Position numbers and translations under genes: made by a program. DNA of 9,940 bases from Planctomycetaceae bacterium (GTDB lineage Bacteria; Planctomycetota; Planctomycetia; Planctomycetales; Planctomycetaceae). The stretch's first letter is position 1. Every line of letters starts with the position of its first letter. This document shows positions 6,577 to 9,940 of this stretch, piece by piece. The stretch lies in contig DOCI01000242.1 of the NCBI GenBank assembly GCA_003503535.1, positions 32,603 through 42,542 on the forward strand, in the 5' to 3' direction. The notes beneath the pieces are model-generated. The model did no database searches and was not told the origin of the DNA. It saw nothing but the letters and a program-made list of their open reading frames with translations.

Positions 6577-7845
6577 TTAATGAGTAGTATCCTCGGACTT
6601 CGAATCGATTTGAGCGTCTTCCCCCGGAATGGGCGTAAATGTGTATTCTGGATTGTTCTGCTGCCACTGTTTCCAGAATGCGGCTGGTGTTGTCCCACGC
6701 CACAGGGCTAGAGCATTGCCGACATGGCTGAGGAAAGTGTAACGTTGAAGGATGAGCTCCGGGCTTTGCTCTTTCGTCGTTTGGATAATCCATTGAGCGG
6801 CTTTGTCGATCTGTTCGCGCGGGGGATGAAGTTCTATCGGAGCAATGGATAGCCATTCGAGATGATGTCCTGTGGCAATGATTTCGCTGCGGATTTCCCG
6901 CTCTCGCGGATTTTCGATCGCCGCATTCCCTTCATTCCAGTTGGGTGGCCAGTGACCATCTTCGAATTGGGATTCCGTGATCAGATCGCGAACAAGTTCA
7001 AGGTGAGCATAGACTTCGTTTTGCACATTCTCAGAGAGGATGTCGAATTTCTGATCGAGTCGCCAGAGAAGCATCAGGGAATAGACGCGGTGGGTACCGC
7101 TGCAAACGCCTTTTTCGAGATAGCCCCGCATTAGTCGCTGAGCCAGAAGATCGAAGGACATTTCCCGACCGTTGATTGCCCGCCAGGTTTTTGTCGGAGG
7201 CAGCCAGAGGCCGAAGGCCATGGCCGACCATTCGGTTTCGCGTTCATCGAGCTGAAAATCGCGAAGGGCTTCGTGGATGACATTTTCGAGAGTCAACTTC
7301 CGTTGAGATGGTAAAAGAACAGACGAGTCGAGACGAGCTCCGGCTTCGGTAATGCAGGCGAGCATGTGATCGTGATGCACGGAGTTACTACGATATTCTC
7401 CCCAGTTCACGCCGACTCCTGTTGGACGATCCTGTAATAATGGCGAGGCTGACTCCCCCCACGAAAGGACGAAGGTGCCGTGATCGAGGAGAAAATTTTC
7501 CATCTGCTTACCGGAAAGAACGTCAGGATCGCGAAATTCGGCATGAACGGACCAGGCACGGATGGCATGTTCAACAAGATTCGGACGAAGTTCTTTGCGA
7601 TCAAACTTTGGTCGGACCTGCCAGAGAACAGCTGCGAGATCTTCATCGGAAACCATTTCAGGTCGATCGTATAACGGCTCCACCCGCAAGGGCACTTCCC
7701 GTGGAATATCGATAATTGGAGTGCGTTTTGAGGGCGAAAGATCGTCGGCGATCTCGTTTTTAATATTCGGACTGGCAACGCCATAGGCGATAGCAAAGCA
7801 AGCCAGGACGACAATCTGGAAAGCCCAGAACGCAAATTTCTTCAT
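6577..7845 (-). CDS. Exported protein of unknown function, possibly alpha/alpha-toroid
   Basis: A 422-residue protein I cannot assign to a named family. Residues 4-23 are a hydrophobic segment after MKK, either a Sec signal peptide or an N-terminal anchor, so the body is probably outside the cytoplasm. A Pro-rich linker (about 37-60) leads to a mostly helical, Trp-rich domain. Motifs that stand out are VLSWGES (126-132), [11 protein letters not shown] (155-165), [15 protein letters not shown] (249-263), [11 protein letters not shown] (293-303), ATGHHLEWL (324-332) and [12 protein letters not shown] (371-382). Repeated helices with a DGxW-type loop recall the alpha/alpha-toroid of polysaccharide lyases and terpene cyclases, but this is only a visual resemblance. 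The several conserved-looking His residues could be catalytic or metal-binding. The tail is acidic and probably disordered. Upstream, GGGA lies ten bases before the ATG. No convincing terminator follows, only a 6-bp hairpin over the stop codon (6563-6579). Confidence 0.8.
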   Translation of the reverse strand: MKKFAFWAFQIVVLACFAIAYGVASPNIKNEIADDLSPSKRTPIIDIPREVPLRVEPLYDRPEMVSDEDLAAVLWQVRPKFDRKELRPNLVEHAIRAWSVHAEFRDPDVLSGKQMENFLLDHGTFVLSWGESASPLLQDRPTGVGVNWGEYRSNSVHHDHMLACITEAGARLDSSVLLPSQRKLTLENVIHEALRDFQLDERETEWSAMAFGLWLPPTKTWRAINGREMSFDLLAQRLMRGYLEKGVCSGTHRVYSLMLLWRLDQKFDILSENVQNEVYAHLELVRDLITESQFEDGHWPPNWNEGNAAIENPREREIRSEIIATGHHLEWLSIAPIELHPPREQIDKAAQWIIQTTKEQSPELILQRYTFLSHVGNALALWRGTTPAAFWKQWQQNNPEYTFTPIPGEDAQIDSKSEDTTH

Positions 7846-7947
7846 GAATCTAATCCCGATAATGAATGACTGAGATTCAACTTTACTTTATTTCAGGCGG
7901 GAATTCAGGAGAATTTTTGATTAATGAGAGAATAATTTCAGGAAGGA

Positions 7948-7977
7948 GGTTTGGTTAGCGGACCGCGGAAACCAACC
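7948..7977. repeat. Inverted repeat with one bulge
   Basis: GGTT-T-GGTT (7948-7956) pairs with AACCAACC (7970-7977) over 8 bp with one bulged T and a 13-nt loop. The loop itself contains GCGG-A-CCGC (7958-7966). No T-run follows, so a terminator role is unlikely. It may belong to the same repeat block as the next element. Confidence 0.45.
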
Positions 7978-8003
7978 GGCGATCAAATCGAAAAATGAAA
8001 ATT

Positions 8004-8062
8004 GAACCGCGGATGGACGCAGATAGTTTTCATCCGCGTTTATCTGCGTCCATCTGCGGTTC
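8004..8062. repeat. Large near-perfect hairpin repeat with ~10-nt internal period
   Basis: The 22-nt arms 8004-8025 and 8041-8062 are reverse complements with one mismatch (CGGATG against CAGATG), separated by a 15-nt loop. AATT on both sides extends the symmetry. Within it, a unit of the form ATCYGCGTYY repeats with a ten-base step from 8032 to 8061 (ATCCGCGTTT, ATCTGCGTCC, ATCTGCGGTT), and the left arm carries the complement. From memory, similar GCGGATG/CGCAGAT repeats are scattered between genes in planctomycetes and several other phyla; their function is not established. Confidence 0.8.
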
Positions 8063-8124
8063 TAATTATGTTAACTGTTGGTCAGGTTGAGGATGACGGA
8101 ATGTGGTGGCCATCCTGTATTCTC

Positions 8125-8141
8125 GTCAGGCACAGCCTGAC
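8125..8141. repeat. Perfect short hairpin, possible dispersed repeat
   Basis: GTCAGGC (8125-8131) and GCCTGAC (8135-8141) form a perfect 7-bp stem around ACA, 38 bases before the deacetylase-like start codon. The very tight loop and GC-rich stem resemble short dispersed intergenic repeats. No T-run follows, so it is not a terminator. It could influence expression of the gene below as a 5' leader hairpin. Confidence 0.6.
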
Positions 8142-8179
8142 TTACGGGTCGATGAATAGCAGGAAGTTTGTAAGTTCAC

Positions 8180-9355
8180 ATGTGGTATCTTATTTTTCTA
8201 GTCCCAGTTTTAGTAGTCGCTTTCGCGGTCGTTTATGGCTATGCATTGCGACGTAAAAACATGCATTACTGGCTCGGAAGCTATTACTTCCCAACGGACC
8301 GTGAAGCCCCGCAGGATCAGTCTGAGGAACCAATCGATCTCTTTATTGCGATTTGCGATCACTACGAACCTCAACGCGGCAACCTTCCCAAACCGCAAGC
8401 GATGGAACTGGTGAATCGCTGGTGCGAGCAGTATCCAAAACTGTTTGATCGTTTTCAGGATGTGAATGGCCGCAAGCCGCAACATACATTCTTTTTTCCT
8501 CAGGATGAATACCAGCCTGAATATCTTGATGCGTTAAAAACATTGTGCGATGCTGGCTATGGCGATGTCGATATTCACCTGCATCACCGCGACGATACCG
8601 CTGAAGGCTTGATGGAAAAGCTGGTGACATTTCGGGATGAGTTGTTTCACCGTCACGGGTTATTGAGACGGCATCCAATCACAGAAGAAATCGTTTACGG
8701 CTTTATTCATGGCAACTGGTCGTTGTGCAATTCGCATCCTGGAGGGTACGACTGCGGCGTCGATCAGGAATTGAGTATTCTGAGAGAAACCGGCTGTTAT
8801 GCCGATTTCACGCTTCCGTCAGCTCCGTCGCCAACTCAGGTTTGCACAATCAACAGCATTTATTATGCGTGGGATCGACCGGGGATCACGAAATCTCACG
8901 ATACTGGACAACGCGCCAAAGTTGGACGCAAGCCCCCCGAAGATGCTCTATTAATGATTCAGGGGCCACTCGTGCCTGACTGGAAAAATCGGAAGCTGGG
9001 AATATTTCCCAGCATCGAAAACAGCGATTTGCATGGCAACCGTCCACCAACAATGGATCGATTCGATTTGTGGCAATCAGCCAATGTTCATGTGCTCGGT
9101 AAACCGAACTGGAAGTTCATCAAACTCCACACGCACGGCTGCAAAGAGGGTAATATCGATATGCTGCTCGGGCCGGAGATGGTGAAATTTCATGAGCAAC
9201 TCGAAGAGCGTCATGCAAAAAATCCTCAGTTTCGCTATCATTATGTGACGGCCTGGGACATGTATCAACTGGTGAAACAAGCTGAGGGCAATGCAGAGAC
9301 TCGACTCAAAATTGCTGACCAATCCGATCAACTGTATACCGCTCAAACCCCTTAG
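8180..9355 (+). CDS. Membrane-anchored protein with polysaccharide deacetylase-like motifs
   Basis: A 391-residue protein with one N-terminal membrane segment (residues 2-23, followed by RRK, a typical positive flank) and a large soluble domain. Motif order suggests the glycoside hydrolase/deacetylase fold: a strand ending [10 protein letters not shown] with Asp60-His61, [10 protein letters not shown] (102-111), a His cluster DIHLHHRDD (131-139), [10 protein letters not shown] (173-182), then [19 protein letters not shown] (192-210) and KLHTHGC (315-321). NodB-type deacetylases use an Asp, a His-x-x-x-His pair and a metal; here the His cluster is spaced differently, so the class is inferred. 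Relatives I recall from planctomycetes are usually labelled hypothetical or found near exopolysaccharide genes. The ATG at 8180 gives the full membrane segment; the purine-rich AGGAAG is 13 bases upstream, longer than usual. No terminator is obvious after it. Reaction and substrate are unproven. Confidence 0.78.
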   Translation: MWYLIFLVPVLVVAFAVVYGYALRRKNMHYWLGSYYFPTDREAPQDQSEEPIDLFIAICDHYEPQRGNLPKPQAMELVNRWCEQYPKLFDRFQDVNGRKPQHTFFFPQDEYQPEYLDALKTLCDAGYGDVDIHLHHRDDTAEGLMEKLVTFRDELFHRHGLLRRHPITEEIVYGFIHGNWSLCNSHPGGYDCGVDQELSILRETGCYADFTLPSAPSPTQVCTINSIYYAWDRPGITKSHDTGQRAKVGRKPPEDALLMIQGPLVPDWKNRKLGIFPSIENSDLHGNRPPTMDRFDLWQSANVHVLGKPNWKFIKLHTHGCKEGNIDMLLGPEMVKFHEQLEERHAKNPQFRYHYVTAWDMYQLVKQAEGNAETRLKIADQSDQLYTAQTP

Positions 9356-9541
9356 AACAGGTATATTCGTTACCACCTCGCCGTCCCCCCTGCTTTTCCG
9401 CTTCATTAAGGGGAACCTGATTTGCGTAACTTCCAAAATGTGGGATGGTTGAAGTGTGCTGTCGCTGATTAAGAATGGGATACTCTGTACTTGCTCGGCG
9501 CAGGAGGACGCATACGAACTCTGACCACAATGAGGTGGACA
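9356..9541. other. Intergenic gap before the small charged protein
   Basis: These 186 bases contain no supported gene. AGGAGG at 9502-9507 looks like a strong ribosome-binding site but has no ATG, GTG or TTG at useful distance in a sustained frame. No terminator for the preceding gene or clear promoter was seen. Confidence 0.5.
9532..9538 (+). promoter_or_regulatory. Shine-Dalgarno site that sets the small charged protein start
   Basis: GAGGTGG precedes the ATG at 9542, with six bases between GAGG and the start. The frame is open to a TTG at 9491, and another ATG overlaps this site at 9530, so 9542 is preferred. Confidence 0.65.
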
Positions 9542-9883
9542 ATGCTGAAGGAAGTTACGAGCAACGAACTCGTCGCCGATCGCCGATCAAAATTACGCCG
9601 GGCCATGGCGGAACGTCGAGGGACTGAAAGCAAAAAACAAATTCGCGAGGAAACCGAAGACCGAGGTGAAGACCGCCGCAAAGTCGAACGACGACGTCAG
9701 ATCGATCCCACAACCTGCGAACGCGATTATTCTGGTGACGAAGTGGAATTCATGCGAGCGATCGATGATTACAAACGTCGCAGCGGCCGTCAGTTCCCCA
9801 CCTGGAGCGAAGTACTGGAAGTGATTCGTGACCTCGGCTATCGAAAAGTCGCTGAGCCGACCACAACATTTATTCCTGAGTAA
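9542..9883 (+). CDS. Small highly charged protein of unknown function
   Basis: A 113-residue cytoplasmic protein with two distinct halves. Residues about 13-55 are packed with Arg, Lys, Glu and Asp and contain almost no large hydrophobics; they are probably a long charged helix or disordered, and could bind nucleic acid or ribosomes. Residues about 65-102 look like a small folded domain: [20 protein letters not shown], then [17 protein letters not shown]. The pattern resembles short conserved planctomycete proteins without a name. I cannot assign a function. No signal peptide or membrane segment is present. It starts 186 bases after the deacetylase-like gene and probably has its own promoter. 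A hairpin follows its stop at 9916-9935. Confidence 0.75.
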   Translation: MLKEVTSNELVADRRSKLRRAMAERRGTESKKQIREETEDRGEDRRKVERRRQIDPTTCERDYSGDEVEFMRAIDDYKRRSGRQFPTWSEVLEVIRDLGYRKVAEPTTTFIPE

Positions 9884-9915
9884 TTAGAGTGATTTGAATT
9901 GCTCTTTATGGCGAG

Positions 9916-9935
9916 CCGAGCCAGTCATGGCTCGG
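9916..9935 (+). terminator. Hairpin after the last gene, possible terminator or dispersed repeat
   Basis: CCGAGCC (9916-9922) and GGCTCGG (9929-9935) form a perfect 7-bp stem around AGTCAT, 33 bases past the stop at 9883. The window ends five bases later, so a T-run cannot be judged. It could equally be a dispersed intergenic repeat. Confidence 0.5.
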
Positions 9936-9940
9936 GTATT

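Larger units (their letters stand above)
7846..8179. other. Divergent intergenic region rich in hairpin repeats
   Basis: These 334 bases separate the - strand unknown protein from the + strand deacetylase-like gene, so promoters for both must lie here; no clear -35/-10 pair was identified. The region carries three separate inverted repeats (7948-7977, 8004-8062, 8125-8141), listed individually. An open frame from 8002 to 8256 runs through them and is judged spurious. Confidence 0.6.

Noticed and set aside
7407..7835. 142-codon - strand frame inside the 422-residue protein gene
   Set aside because: It overlaps a longer frame with a clear signal peptide and its sequence shows no family features.
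8004..8062. Considered as a CRISPR repeat or array
   Set aside because: The units are about ten bases long with no spacers of regular length, and no cas gene is present.
8002..8256. 84-codon frame through the hairpin region
   Set aside because: It translates the repeat elements and overlaps the membrane anchor of the next gene; chance opening.

Overview
The window looks like ordinary chromosome from a planctomycete. The evidence is indirect: an exported formylglycine-type sulfatase, a Tat-exported xylose-isomerase-like TIM-barrel protein and a secreted PhoD-type phosphatase sit side by side, several proteins have no familiar family but a planctomycete-like look, and base composition is near balanced with AT-rich gaps. 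I cannot fix the genus from sequence alone. No rRNA, tRNA, CRISPR array, transposase, phage gene or toxin-antitoxin pair is visible.

Layout. 1-452 holds no confident gene: possibly the tail of an upstream gene, then a leader-like stretch rich in inverted and direct repeats. 453-5514 is a run of four + strand genes: sulfatase (453-1856), TIM-barrel isomerase/epimerase-like protein (1907-2833), PhoD-like metallophosphatase (2964-4814) and DJ-1/PfpI-family protein (4927-5514). It ends in a hairpin terminator at 5607-5641. A second terminator pointing the other way (5678-5703) closes the - strand gene for a small secreted PDZ protein (5728-6321). Upstream of that, also on the - strand, lies an exported protein of unknown function (6577-7845). 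A 334-base divergent gap (7846-8179) follows and is packed with hairpin repeats. Then come a membrane-anchored protein with deacetylase-like motifs (8180-9355) and a small, very charged unknown protein (9542-9883), both on the + strand. A hairpin at 9916-9935 lies at the right edge.

How the genes may work together. The first three proteins all carry export signals, so desulfation, sugar rearrangement or epimerisation, and phosphate ester hydrolysis could take place in the same compartment outside the cytoplasm, as expected for an organism feeding on complex marine or soil glycans. This is inference. The gaps of 50, 130 and 112 bases allow co-transcription but do not prove it. The two exported enzymes at the start of the run both appear, by eye, to lack canonical active-site residues: the sulfatase has Leu in place of the Arg of the C-x-P-x-R motif, and the TIM barrel has Ala in place of a metal-binding Asp. 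That is the most interesting biological signal here.

I found no convincing evidence of a wholly new system. The points worth following are the divergent active sites, the unknown exported proteins and the repeat-rich gap at 7946-8141.
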